Source: an uncultured Clostridia bacterium (lineage in GTDB: Bacteria; Bacillota; Clostridia; Oscillospirales; Ruminococcaceae). Taken from it: DNA of 28,777 nt. Under the pieces are notes generated by a model. It saw only the letters and a list, made by a program, of their open reading frames with translations, searched no databases and was not told the origin of the DNA. Positions 1 through 7,735 of the stretch are shown here, piece by piece (position 1 is the stretch's first letter; each line of letters opens with the position of its first letter). Made by a program: the position numbers and the translations under genes. The stretch covers positions 1 to 28,777 of the forward strand of contig CAMOFU010000005.1 in assembly GCA_946613705.1 (NCBI GenBank), given 5' to 3'.

Positions 1-155
1 GCAAGCAGATGATGTGCAGAGGCGTTAGCCGCGGGTCGTGCGGTGTTGCCTATAAGTCTGCACCATTATACGATCCGGAGCGCGGCAAAGCCTGCCTCCC
101 GCACAAAACAGGGCGCGACGGCATTGCGCGCCGCCGCTGCGGTCAGGGAGAACAT
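1..155. other. No gene supported upstream of the fucosidase promoter
   Basis: I see no convincing start codon with a ribosome binding site, no RNA gene and no clear terminator here. The plus-strand reading frame of the downstream fucosidase stays open back to position 9, but the sequence between carries a consensus promoter and translates to nothing recognisable, so this is an open frame rather than an N-terminal extension. It could be the 3' flank of a gene lying outside the window. Confidence 0.4.
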
Positions 156-184
156 TTGACAATTTTATTATACGGTGCTATAAT
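156..184 (+). promoter_or_regulatory. Consensus sigma-A promoter of the fucosidase gene
   Basis: The -35 box TTGACA (156-161) and -10 box TATAAT (179-184) are separated by exactly 17 bp, a perfect match to the housekeeping consensus. Transcription would start near 191, giving a leader of about 110 nt before the ATG at 303. I saw no terminator or riboswitch-like fold in that leader. Confidence 0.85.
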
Positions 185-302
185 AAGTACGCAGATATCC
201 CGAGAGCACCGACACGGCAAAGCACACGCCCGTGTACCGTATCGGCGGAAACGGAACTGCGCGATACTGCAAGGACAGACCACAACGAACGGAAGGAATG
301 CC

Positions 303-1706
303 ATGACACTTGATGAACGACTGATACAGACTGTCCCCTCCGAGCGGCAGATAAGACATCAGCAGCTTGGATTCTACGCATTTATCCACTTCACCGTGAA
401 CACCTTTACCGACAGGGAATGGGGGGACGGCAGCGAGCCGCCTTCTGTATTCGCGCCGACAAGGCTCGACGCGGAGCAGTGGGTGAAGGTGATAAAGTCT
501 GCGGGCATGAAGGGGCTTATCCTCACCTGCAAGCACCACGACGGCTTCTGCCTGTGGGACACCAAGCTGACAGATCACAATGCTATGAACAGTCCCTGCG
601 GACGCGATATAGTACGCGAGGTATCCGATGCCTGCAAAAAGCACGGGATAGCCTTCGGCATCTATCTTTCGCCGTGGGACAGGCACTCGCCGCTTTACGG
701 CATGGGGAAGGCATACGATGACTATTATGTCGGGCAGCTCACCGAGCTGCTGACCGATTACGGCAGTATCTTCTCGGTATGGCTCGACGGTGCCTGCGGC
801 GAAAGTGCGGACGGCAGCGGCAGAAAGCAGTATTACGACTGGGAGCGGTACTACTCTGTGATAAGAAGGCTTCAGCCCGATGCCTGCATCTCGGTCTGCG
901 GGCCCGATGTGAGGTGGTGCGGCAACGAAGCAGGCCACACACGGGCCTCGGAGTGGAGCGTTGTACCTCTGCGCACCCGTGATACCGAGAAGACAGCGGA
1001 GCGCAGCCAGCACGAGGACAGTGCCGATTTCCGCCGAAGGATAAATGCGGGCGACGAGGATCTGGGCAGCAGGCAGGCGCTTGAAAACGAGCACGAGCTT
1101 ATCTGGTACCCTGCCGAGGTCAACACATCTCTGCGCCCCGGGTGGTTCTGGCACGAAAGCGAAAACGACAAGGTGCGGAGCCTTGACGAGCTGTTTGACA
1201 TATATCTCAGCTCGGTGGGCGGCAATGCGACGTTCCTGCTGAACGTCCCGCCCACGAACGAGGGGCTTATACACCCGAACGATGCCGCAAGGCTTGCAGA
1301 GCTTGGCAGACTGATAGCAGACTCGTTCGCCGAGAATATTGCTCCCGAGGCAGAGATAACGGCAGACGGGAACGCGATAGACTGCGTAAAGACCGACAGC
1401 ACAGACGAATACTATATGTCCGAGCGGGAGAATGCGGAGATAGTGATAAAGCTCCCGCGCAAGGAGAAGCTCGGGTATCTTGTGATAAAGGAAAATATCC
1501 GCCTGAGCCAGCGGGTAGAGAGCTTTGCGGCAGATGTCATGGAAGGCGGTATATGCAGGGAGATATACCGCGGTACGGTGATCGGATACAAGCGGATAGT
1601 ACCTCTCGGCGGCGCTGCGGCAGACGGTCTGCGCATCAGGATAACCGATTCGCGCTCAAAGCCGACTGTAGCCTTCATAGGTGTATACAGGCAGGCAGAG
1701 CGGTAG
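303..1706 (+). CDS. Alpha-L-fucosidase, glycoside hydrolase family 29
   Basis: The 467-aa product should hydrolyse terminal alpha-L-fucose from oligosaccharides. The N-terminal (beta/alpha)8 catalytic domain shows the family signatures: HHDGF at residues 78-82 followed by a WDTKLTDHNAM-type stretch, a YLSPWD strand near 120, and VWLDGA around 159-164 whose Asp162 is the expected nucleophile. A later block (WYPAEVNTSLRPGWFWH, residues 268-284) and NATFLLNVPP at 308-317 are also typical. The last ~120 residues look like the usual beta-sandwich domain. There is no signal peptide, so it is probably cytoplasmic and acts on imported fuco-oligosaccharides. I chose ATG 303 because GGAAGGA lies just upstream and the next residues match the family start. 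It stands alone, with its own promoter and a convergent terminator. The subfamily and exact linkage specificity cannot be told from sequence alone. Confidence 0.9.
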   Translation: MTLDERLIQTVPSERQIRHQQLGFYAFIHFTVNTFTDREWGDGSEPPSVFAPTRLDAEQWVKVIKSAGMKGLILTCKHHDGFCLWDTKLTDHNAMNSPCGRDIVREVSDACKKHGIAFGIYLSPWDRHSPLYGMGKAYDDYYVGQLTELLTDYGSIFSVWLDGACGESADGSGRKQYYDWERYYSVIRRLQPDACISVCGPDVRWCGNEAGHTRASEWSVVPLRTRDTEKTAERSQHEDSADFRRRINAGDEDLGSRQALENEHELIWYPAEVNTSLRPGWFWHESENDKVRSLDELFDIYLSSVGGNATFLLNVPPTNEGLIHPNDAARLAELGRLIADSFAENIAPEAEITADGNAIDCVKTDSTDEYYMSERENAEIVIKLPRKEKLGYLVIKENIRLSQRVESFAADVMEGGICREIYRGTVIGYKRIVPLGGAAADGLRIRITDSRSKPTVAFIGVYRQAER

Positions 1707-1784
1707 TTTTCTGCCATTAACGTTCACTTTTCAGCTTACAGGGATCGAAGTCGTGATACTGCGGCAGATGACAGAAAATGATAC

Positions 1785-1817
1785 AAAGCCCGAGCTCCCG
1801 TGCGGAGTTCGGGCTTT
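1785..1817. terminator. Bidirectional intrinsic terminator between the fucosidase gene and dapL
   Basis: A 14-bp inverted repeat (arms 1785-1798 and 1804-1817, with one G-U pair) with a 5-nt loop sits between the convergent genes. The arm ends are AAA and TTT, so it can act from either side, although the U-tracts beyond the stem are short and interrupted. It probably ends both the fucosidase transcript and the long minus-strand glnN-to-dapL transcript. Confidence 0.75.
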
Positions 1818-1842
1818 CTGTTTACACCGATACGGCGGTGAT

Positions 1843-3027
1843 CTATCCGAGCAGAGTGATGAGGCTTTGTGCGGCCTTGCGTGTGTCCTCGGGAGAGCCG
1901 AAGGTCGAGAAGCGGAGGTAGCCCTCGCCGCATTTTCCGAAGCCCTCACCTGGGGTGCCGACTATCTGCGCCTTGTTCAGCAGCAGGTCAAAGAACTCCC
2001 AGCTGCCCATCTTGTCGGGGCATTCCAGCCAGATATAGGGAGCGTTCCTGCCGCCCGTGTACCATATCCCGAGAGTGTCCAGCGCCTGCATGAGCGTGCG
2101 GGCGTTTTCTTTGTATACGGCGATGTTCTCTGCGGTCTGCCGCTGCCCCTCCTCTGTGAAGACCTCTGCGGCGGCACGCTGTATGATGTAGGATACTCCG
2201 TTGGTCTTTGTGGTGCGGGAGCGCACCCACATATCGTTGAGCCTGAGCCCGCAGCGAACGAGCTCATGCGGTATGACGGTATAGCCGAGACGTGTTCCCG
2301 TGAAGCCTGCCGTCTTTGAAAGCGAGCAGATCTCTATAGCGCACGTCCTTGCGCCCTCTATCTCGAAGATCGAACGCGGCAGCCTTTCGTCCTCGATGAA
2401 TGCCTCATACGCTGCATCGAAGAGTATCACCGAGCCGTTTGCATTCGCCCGATCCACCCACTTTTTCAGCTGCTCTCTGTCATATACCGCGCCTGTGGGA
2501 TTGTTGGGCGAGCAGATATAGATAAGCTCGGCTTCGGTGCCCTCATCGGGGAGGGGAAGAAAGCCGTTCTCTCTTGATGAGGGCAGATGAACTATCTCCC
2601 GTCCGCCGATGATGTTCGCATCAACGTAGGCGGGGTATGCGGGCTCGATTATCAGCGAGCGGTCAGAGCGGTCGAAAAGGTCGAGGATATCCCCCAGCTC
2701 GTCCGAGGCTCCCGAGGAGATGAACACCTCTCCGTCCGCAAGAGCTATCCCTCGGCTGCGGTAATGCTCTGCTACGGCTGTCCGCAGGAACGGCGCTCCG
2801 CATTCGGGCATATAGCCGTTAAAGGTATCTGCCCTTGCCTGATCGTCGGCAGCCCGATGCAGTCCCTTGATGACTGCATCGCACAGCGGCAGCGAAACAT
2901 CTCCGATGCCCATGCGGTAAAGGTGCTTGTCGGGGTGAGCGGCGAGGTATGCCTTGGTCCTCTGCGCGATATTGTAAAAAAGGTAAGAGTCCTTCAGATG
3001 CGAGTAATTCATATTGGGTATCAGCAT
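1843..3027 (-). CDS. dapL: LL-diaminopimelate aminotransferase
   Basis: This 394-aa fold-type I PLP aminotransferase matches the DapL family, which converts tetrahydrodipicolinate to LL-diaminopimelate in one step using glutamate as amino donor, for lysine and peptidoglycan synthesis. Family marks are the N-terminal YLFYNIAQRTKAY and GIGDVSLPL (residues 39-47), the CSPNNPTG motif (172-179), Asp204 for the PLP ring nitrogen, and SLSKTAGFTGTRLGY (235-249) with Lys238 as the Schiff-base lysine. The length is close to the usual ~400-410 aa. The start at 3027 is preceded by AAGGAGA that lies inside the 3' end of purF, and only 3 bp separate the two genes, so translation is probably coupled. It is the last gene of the minus-strand glutamine operon. 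A different substrate within class I/II aminotransferases is possible but unlikely given the FTG motif. Confidence 0.88.
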   Translation of the reverse strand: MLIPNMNYSHLKDSYLFYNIAQRTKAYLAAHPDKHLYRMGIGDVSLPLCDAVIKGLHRAADDQARADTFNGYMPECGAPFLRTAVAEHYRSRGIALADGEVFISSGASDELGDILDLFDRSDRSLIIEPAYPAYVDANIIGGREIVHLPSSRENGFLPLPDEGTEAELIYICSPNNPTGAVYDREQLKKWVDRANANGSVILFDAAYEAFIEDERLPRSIFEIEGARTCAIEICSLSKTAGFTGTRLGYTVIPHELVRCGLRLNDMWVRSRTTKTNGVSYIIQRAAAEVFTEEGQRQTAENIAVYKENARTLMQALDTLGIWYTGGRNAPYIWLECPDKMGSWEFFDLLLNKAQIVGTPGEGFGKCGEGYLRFSTFGSPEDTRKAAQSLITLLG

Positions 3028-3030
3028 TTT

Positions 3031-4455
3031 TCATTCTCCTTGCGGCGGTATTTTCATTTCATATCTGTCCTTGTGTATGCCCCCCGGGACGCGGGTCGGG
3101 TAATTGCCCGTGAAGCAGGCAGTGCAGAGACCGTCGGAGCCTGTGAGCTCGGGCAGCTTACCGACAGGAAGGTATCCGAGTGTATCGGCACCCATTATCT
3201 CAGCCAGCTCCTGCGGAGTGTGGCGGTTGGCGGCAAGCTGCTCCTCCGTGTCGATGTCCGTGCCGTAATAACAGGGCTTGACGAACGGCGGTGCAGACAC
3301 GCGGAAGTGTATCTCCTTCGCACCCGCATCGCGCAGCAGCGCTATTATCCTGCCGCCCGTGGTGCCTCTGACTATCGAGTCGTCCACCAGCACCACACGC
3401 TTGCCCCTGACCGTCTCGCCGACTGCCGAGAGCTTTATCCGCACCTTATCGGTGCGCACCGACTGTGCGGGGGCGATGAACGTTCTGCCTATGTATCTGT
3501 TTTTGATGAGCCCGATGCCGTAGGGTATGCCCGACTGCTGTGAAAAGCCGAGCGCCGCATCGAGCCCCGAATCGGGTACTCCGATGACTATATCCGCATC
3601 GGCAGGACAGCACTCTGCCAGTATACGCCCCGCACGCAGCCTTGCTGCATGGACAGACACACCGTCTATCACCGAATCGGGGCGGGCGAAATAGATGTAT
3701 TCAAATATGCAGTTGCGCTTGGGGCACTGTCCGCAGAACGACCTGTAGGAGCGCATACCGTCCTTTGAGAACACCAGCATCTCTCCCGCTTCGATATCGC
3801 GGACAAATCCTGCACCTACTGCCGTGAGCGCACAGCTCTCCGAGGCGACGGCATACGAGCCGTCGGGCATTTTTCCGAAGCACAGCGGGCGGAAGCCGAA
3901 TGGGTCCCGCACGGCTATCAGCTTTGAGGGAGACATAACTATCAGCGAATATGCTCCCTCGATGACCTCCATAGTCCTCAGCACAGCCTCCTCGATAGAC
4001 CCGCAGGAAAGGCGCTTGCGGGTGATGATGTAAGCTATCGTCTCGGTATCGGAGGTGGTGTGGAAGATCGCGCCCGACAGCTCCAGCTCCCGCCTCAGCT
4101 CATAGGCATTGGAAAGATTGCCGTTGTGGGCAATAGCCATGCGTCCCTTCATATGGTTGACAACTATCGGCTGGCAGTTGCGCCTCTCGTTCCCTCCCGT
4201 GGTGGAGTAGCGGACGTGTCCCACTGCCATGTTCCCATGCGGGAGCGAAGCGACGGTGCTGTGGTCAAAGACCTCGCCCACCAGCCCGATATCGCGGTGA
4301 GCGGTTATAACGCCCTCGTCGCAGACTGCACAGCCGCAGCCCTCCTGCCCTCTGTGCTGAAGCGCATAAAGGCCGTAATAGACTGTCTCTGCCGGTGCCG
4401 ACCTCACGGGCGACCATATGCCGAAAACTCCGCATTCCTCGTGCAGCCCGCTCAT
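3031..4455 (-). CDS. purF: Amidophosphoribosyltransferase (glutamine PRPP amidotransferase)
   Basis: PurF makes 5-phosphoribosylamine from PRPP and glutamine, the first committed step of purine synthesis. The 474-aa protein has an Ntn-type glutaminase domain with Cys8 as the nucleophile after a 7-residue propeptide (MSGLHEE), so maturation by propeptide removal is expected. The phosphoribosyltransferase domain carries VVLVDDSIVRGTT (354-366), the PRPP-binding motif. Cys249, Cys395, Cys444 and Cys447 fall where the 4Fe-4S ligands of the Bacillus-type oxygen-sensitive enzyme lie, so this is the iron-sulfur class. Its ATG overlaps the pyrG stop codon by 4 bp (ATGA), which indicates translational coupling. 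It is unusual to find purF away from the other pur genes. Here it sits with other glutamine-consuming enzymes. Confidence 0.97.
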   Translation of the reverse strand: MSGLHEECGVFGIWSPVRSAPAETVYYGLYALQHRGQEGCGCAVCDEGVITAHRDIGLVGEVFDHSTVASLPHGNMAVGHVRYSTTGGNERRNCQPIVVNHMKGRMAIAHNGNLSNAYELRRELELSGAIFHTTSDTETIAYIITRKRLSCGSIEEAVLRTMEVIEGAYSLIVMSPSKLIAVRDPFGFRPLCFGKMPDGSYAVASESCALTAVGAGFVRDIEAGEMLVFSKDGMRSYRSFCGQCPKRNCIFEYIYFARPDSVIDGVSVHAARLRAGRILAECCPADADIVIGVPDSGLDAALGFSQQSGIPYGIGLIKNRYIGRTFIAPAQSVRTDKVRIKLSAVGETVRGKRVVLVDDSIVRGTTGGRIIALLRDAGAKEIHFRVSAPPFVKPCYYGTDIDTEEQLAANRHTPQELAEIMGADTLGYLPVGKLPELTGSDGLCTACFTGNYPTRVPGGIHKDRYEMKIPPQGE

Positions 4456-6056
4456 CTGACCGCCCTCTTTGCCGATGCCGACACGAAGCCCACGAACAGC
4501 GGGTGCGGTCTGTTGGGTCGGCTCTTGAACTCGGGGTGGAACTGCACGCCCACATAGAAATCCCTCTCGGTGAGCTCGACCGTTTCGACCAGTCTGCCGT
4601 CGGGCGAGAGCCCCGACAGCGTCAGCCCCGCTGCTGCCAGCCTGTCGCGGTAGTCGTTGTTGAACTCATAGCGGTGGCGGTGGCGCTCACTGATCTTATC
4701 GGTGCCGTAGCAGCGCTGCATCGTCGTGCCGTCGCTGACGACACAGGGGTATGCTCCGAGGCGCAGCGTTCCGCCCTTGTCGATCGAATCGCTCTGCCCC
4801 GGCATAAAGTCGATGACCTTGTTTTTGCACAGCTCGTTGAATTCGCCCGAATCGGCATCTGCTATACCGCAGACGTTCCTTGCATACTCGATCACTGCGA
4901 TCTGCATACCGAGACAGATACCGAAGAACGGCAGGCCGTTTTCTCTTGCGTACCTGACGGCGGTTATCATGCCGTCTATACCGCGTCCGCCGAAGCCGCC
5001 CGGAACGATGACACCGCCGACACCCGAGAGCGCCTGTGAGATATTCTCCTGCGTGAGCGTTTCGGAATCCACCCATTTTATATCAACATGGGTGCCGAGC
5101 GAATACCCCGCATGGCGAAGCGCCTCGGCTACGGATAAGTAAGCATCGTGCAGCTCGGTGTACTTGCCGACGAGAGCTATCGCGGTAGTACTGTCGGCGG
5201 ACTTGATGCGCCCGACCATTTCCCGCCACTCGTCAAGATGCGGACGGGGCGCGGTTATCCCCAGCCGCTTGCAGACCACATCGGAGAACCCCGACTTCTC
5301 GAGCATCAGCGGAGCCTCGTACAGATCGGGCAGGGTAAGGTTCTCGATGACACATTCCTCTCTGACATTGCAGAAGAGCGCGATCTTGCGAAAGATAGAC
5401 TCCTCGAGCGGTCTGTCGCAGCGCAGCACGATGATATCGGGATTTATCCCCATGCCCTGAAGCTCCTTGACGCTGTGCTGAGTGGGCTTGGATTTGTGCT
5501 CGTCGGAGCCGCTGAGGAACGGCACCAGTGTGACGTGGATAAACAGCGCATTCTCCCTCCCGACCTCGAGCGATATCTGCCGCACCGCCTCGATGAAGGG
5601 CTGGGACTCGATATCGCCTATCGTGCCGCCGATCTCGGTGATGATAACGTCCGCATCGGTCTTTTTGCCTACCGAGTAGACGAACTCCTTGATCTCGTTG
5701 GTGATGTGGGGAATGACCTGCACCGTCGAGCCGAGATACTCTCCCCTTCTCTCCTTGTTGAGCACGTTCCAGTAGACCTTGCCTGTGGTGAGGTTTGAAT
5801 AGCGGTTGAGGTCTTCATCAATAAAGCGCTCGTAATGTCCGAGGTCAAGGTCTGTCTCGGCACCGTCCTCTGTGACGTAGACCTCGCCGTGCTGATAGGG
5901 GCTCATCGTTCCCGGATCGACATTGATGTAGGGGTCAAGCTTCTGTGCCGCGACCACAAGCCCTCTTGCCTTCAGAAGCCTTCCGAGCGACGCGGCGGTT
6001 ATGCCCTTGCCAAGCCCCGAAACAACTCCGCCCGTGACGAAAATATACTTTCTCAT
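4452..6056 (-). CDS. pyrG: CTP synthase
   Basis: CTP synthase converts UTP, ATP and glutamine to CTP. The 534-aa protein has the N-terminal synthase domain with P-loop SGLGKG (13-18) and conserved DPYINVDPGTMSPYQHGEV (41-59), and a C-terminal class I glutaminase domain with GICLGMQ (379-385). The catalytic triad is Cys381, His507 and Glu509. I chose ATG 6056 because AAGGAG (6066-6071 on the opposite strand) is 9 nt away. A possible TTG three codons upstream at 6065 abuts the same Shine-Dalgarno sequence and is therefore unlikely. The stop overlaps the purF start by 4 bp and asnB ends 18 bp upstream, so it is in the middle of the operon. Confidence 0.98.
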   Translation of the reverse strand: MRKYIFVTGGVVSGLGKGITAASLGRLLKARGLVVAAQKLDPYINVDPGTMSPYQHGEVYVTEDGAETDLDLGHYERFIDEDLNRYSNLTTGKVYWNVLNKERRGEYLGSTVQVIPHITNEIKEFVYSVGKKTDADVIITEIGGTIGDIESQPFIEAVRQISLEVGRENALFIHVTLVPFLSGSDEHKSKPTQHSVKELQGMGINPDIIVLRCDRPLEESIFRKIALFCNVREECVIENLTLPDLYEAPLMLEKSGFSDVVCKRLGITAPRPHLDEWREMVGRIKSADSTTAIALVGKYTELHDAYLSVAEALRHAGYSLGTHVDIKWVDSETLTQENISQALSGVGGVIVPGGFGGRGIDGMITAVRYARENGLPFFGICLGMQIAVIEYARNVCGIADADSGEFNELCKNKVIDFMPGQSDSIDKGGTLRLGAYPCVVSDGTTMQRCYGTDKISERHRHRYEFNNDYRDRLAAAGLTLSGLSPDGRLVETVELTERDFYVGVQFHPEFKSRPNRPHPLFVGFVSASAKRAVR

Positions 6057-6074
6057 AAAGCTCAACTCCTTATT

Positions 6075-7652
6075 TCACTTTGCGCTGTCGCCGTAGTTTG
6101 AAAGCACTCTTGCCGACGGGTCGTCCACATCACAGCCCTCCCAGCTTTTGTTCGGCATCCAGAAATCGACGATCATTTCACCCTGACCCCGATAATATTT
6201 CTCGAACAGCTCACGGTACAGCAGAGACTCCTTTGTGAACGGCTGTGCGTGAGTGTATTTTTGGCGGAGCGTTTCATACTCTTCGTCGGTATAGTATTCC
6301 TCGGCATAGGCTTTCAGATAGTTGACGAGCGAGTGCCCCACCGCATCGGAGAAGGCTGCCTTTTCGCGGTAGAGTATATCGTGCGGGAGGTAATCCCCCT
6401 CGAAGGCGCGGCGCAGAAGATACTTGCCCTTGCCGTAGGTGTTCAGCTTCTTCTGCGGGTCTATCGCCATTACATACTTAACGAAGTCAAGGTCGCCGAA
6501 GGGGACTCTTGCCTCGAGAGAGTTTACCGAGATGCACCTGTCGGCACGCAGCACATCATACATATGCAGCTCCCGCACACGCTTCTCTGCCTCGCGCTGG
6601 AACTCCTCCGCCGAGGGGGCGAAGTCGGTATACTTGTAGCCGAACAGCTCATCGGATATCTCTCCCGTAAGTATCACGCGGATATCGGTCTGCTCGTGTA
6701 TCGCCTTGCAGACCAGATACATTCCGACGCTTGCGCGTATCGTTGTGATGTCAAAGGTACCGAGCAGGCGCACCACCTCCTCGAGAGAACCGATAACATC
6801 GTCACGGGTGATGATGACCTCCGTATGCTCGGAGCCGATGTAGTCGGCAGTTTGCTTAGCATATTTCAGGTCGATCGCGTCCTCGCTCATGCCTATCGCA
6901 AAGGTGCGGATAGGCTTATCCGAGTGCTTCTGAGCGATGGCGCACACCAGTGATGAATCAAGCCCGCCCGAAAGCAGAAAGCCCACCTTCGCATCTGCCA
7001 CAAGGCGCTTTTCAACGCCTGCCGTGAGCTTATCGCGGATGCTGCGGCATACCGTGTCAAGGTCATCATAGCAGACCTCGTCAACGCGGGCGATATCATT
7101 GTAGCAGTGAAAGCTGCCGTCATAATAGTGCCCCGGGGGGAACGGCATTATCTTCGCGCAGATGCCTGTCAGGTCCTGCGGCTCGCTGGCAAATACTATC
7201 GCTCCCCCGCTGTCATAGCCGTAGTACAGCGGACGTATGCCGATCGGGTCGCGGGCTGCGATGAAGCTTCTGCTGTTTCCGTCATAGATGATGCAGGCAA
7301 ATTCCGCGTCCAGCATACCGAACATATCCGTCCCGTATTCGTTCCAGAGGGGCAGGAGTATCTCGCAGTCGGAATCGCTTTTAAAGCGGTAGCCCTTTGC
7401 CGCAAGGTCATCTCTCAGCTTCCCGAAGCCGTAAAGCTCACCGTTGCAGACAGCATAGCTTCGCCCGAGTGAAAAGGGCTGCATACCTTCATCTGTCAGC
7501 CCCATTATCGAAAGCCTGTGGAACGCGAGCACTCCGTTCTCCAGCCTGAGATAACGTGTGTCGTCGGGTCCCCGCGACTTGGTCCTTTCAAAGCACTCGC
7601 TCATCAGCTCCGTATCTGCCTCACGCGAGCACCAGCCCATTATACAGCACAT
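6075..7652 (-). CDS. asnB: Asparagine synthase (glutamine-hydrolysing)
   Basis: This AsnB-type enzyme makes asparagine from aspartate, ATP and glutamine. The 525-aa protein begins MCCIMGW, so Cys2 is the N-terminal nucleophile of the class II glutaminase domain (residues 2 to ~190) once Met is removed. CNGELYG (69-75) and RDPIGIRPLYYG (134-145) are typical. The synthetase domain has the PP-loop SGGLDSS (228-234) for ATP and LTGEISDELFGYKY further on. The in-frame upstream codons are excluded because the nucleophile must be residue 2 and GGAGG (7660-7664 on the opposite strand) lies 7 nt before this ATG. No promoter is evident in the 83 bp between glnN and asnB, so it is probably read through from glnN. 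At ~525 aa it is a little shorter than E. coli AsnB (554). Confidence 0.93.
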   Translation of the reverse strand: MCCIMGWCSREADTELMSECFERTKSRGPDDTRYLRLENGVLAFHRLSIMGLTDEGMQPFSLGRSYAVCNGELYGFGKLRDDLAAKGYRFKSDSDCEILLPLWNEYGTDMFGMLDAEFACIIYDGNSRSFIAARDPIGIRPLYYGYDSGGAIVFASEPQDLTGICAKIMPFPPGHYYDGSFHCYNDIARVDEVCYDDLDTVCRSIRDKLTAGVEKRLVADAKVGFLLSGGLDSSLVCAIAQKHSDKPIRTFAIGMSEDAIDLKYAKQTADYIGSEHTEVIITRDDVIGSLEEVVRLLGTFDITTIRASVGMYLVCKAIHEQTDIRVILTGEISDELFGYKYTDFAPSAEEFQREAEKRVRELHMYDVLRADRCISVNSLEARVPFGDLDFVKYVMAIDPQKKLNTYGKGKYLLRRAFEGDYLPHDILYREKAAFSDAVGHSLVNYLKAYAEEYYTDEEYETLRQKYTHAQPFTKESLLYRELFEKYYRGQGEMIVDFWMPNKSWEGCDVDDPSARVLSNYGDSAK

Positions 7653-7679
7653 AATTATTCCTCCGTAAACAGAACTTGA

Positions 7680-7698
7680 CTGCCGCATTTTACGGCAG
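7680..7698. repeat. Short inverted repeat between glnN and asnB
   Basis: The 6-bp arms CTGCCG (7680-7685) and CGGCAG (7693-7698) have a 7-nt loop. It lacks a U-tract on the minus strand, so it is not a standard terminator for glnN. It may be an mRNA stability or processing element that sets the ratio of glnN to the downstream genes. Confidence 0.4.
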
Positions 7699-7735
7699 CC
7701 ACAGCTCCTTTTTTATTTCTGTTTCTGTGTTTCTG

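Noticed and set aside
265..282. GCAAGGAC in the fucosidase leader, identical to part of the glnN P1 loop
   Set aside because: The flanking bases do not close a hexaloop stem (the pair next to the loop would be C-A) and no terminator overlaps it, so it looks like chance.
168..1274. Long minus-strand open frame antisense to the fucosidase gene
   Set aside because: It is a shadow of a GC-rich coding sequence, translates to nothing recognisable and has no ribosome binding site, while the plus-strand protein has clear GH29 motifs.
2587..3543. Plus-strand open frame of 318 codons across dapL and purF
   Set aside because: It is antisense to two well-supported enzymes and crosses their boundary. 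The translation shows no domain.
7680..7698. Hairpin after glnN as an intrinsic terminator
   Set aside because: The stem is only 6 bp and no U-run follows on the minus strand, so I list it only as an inverted repeat.
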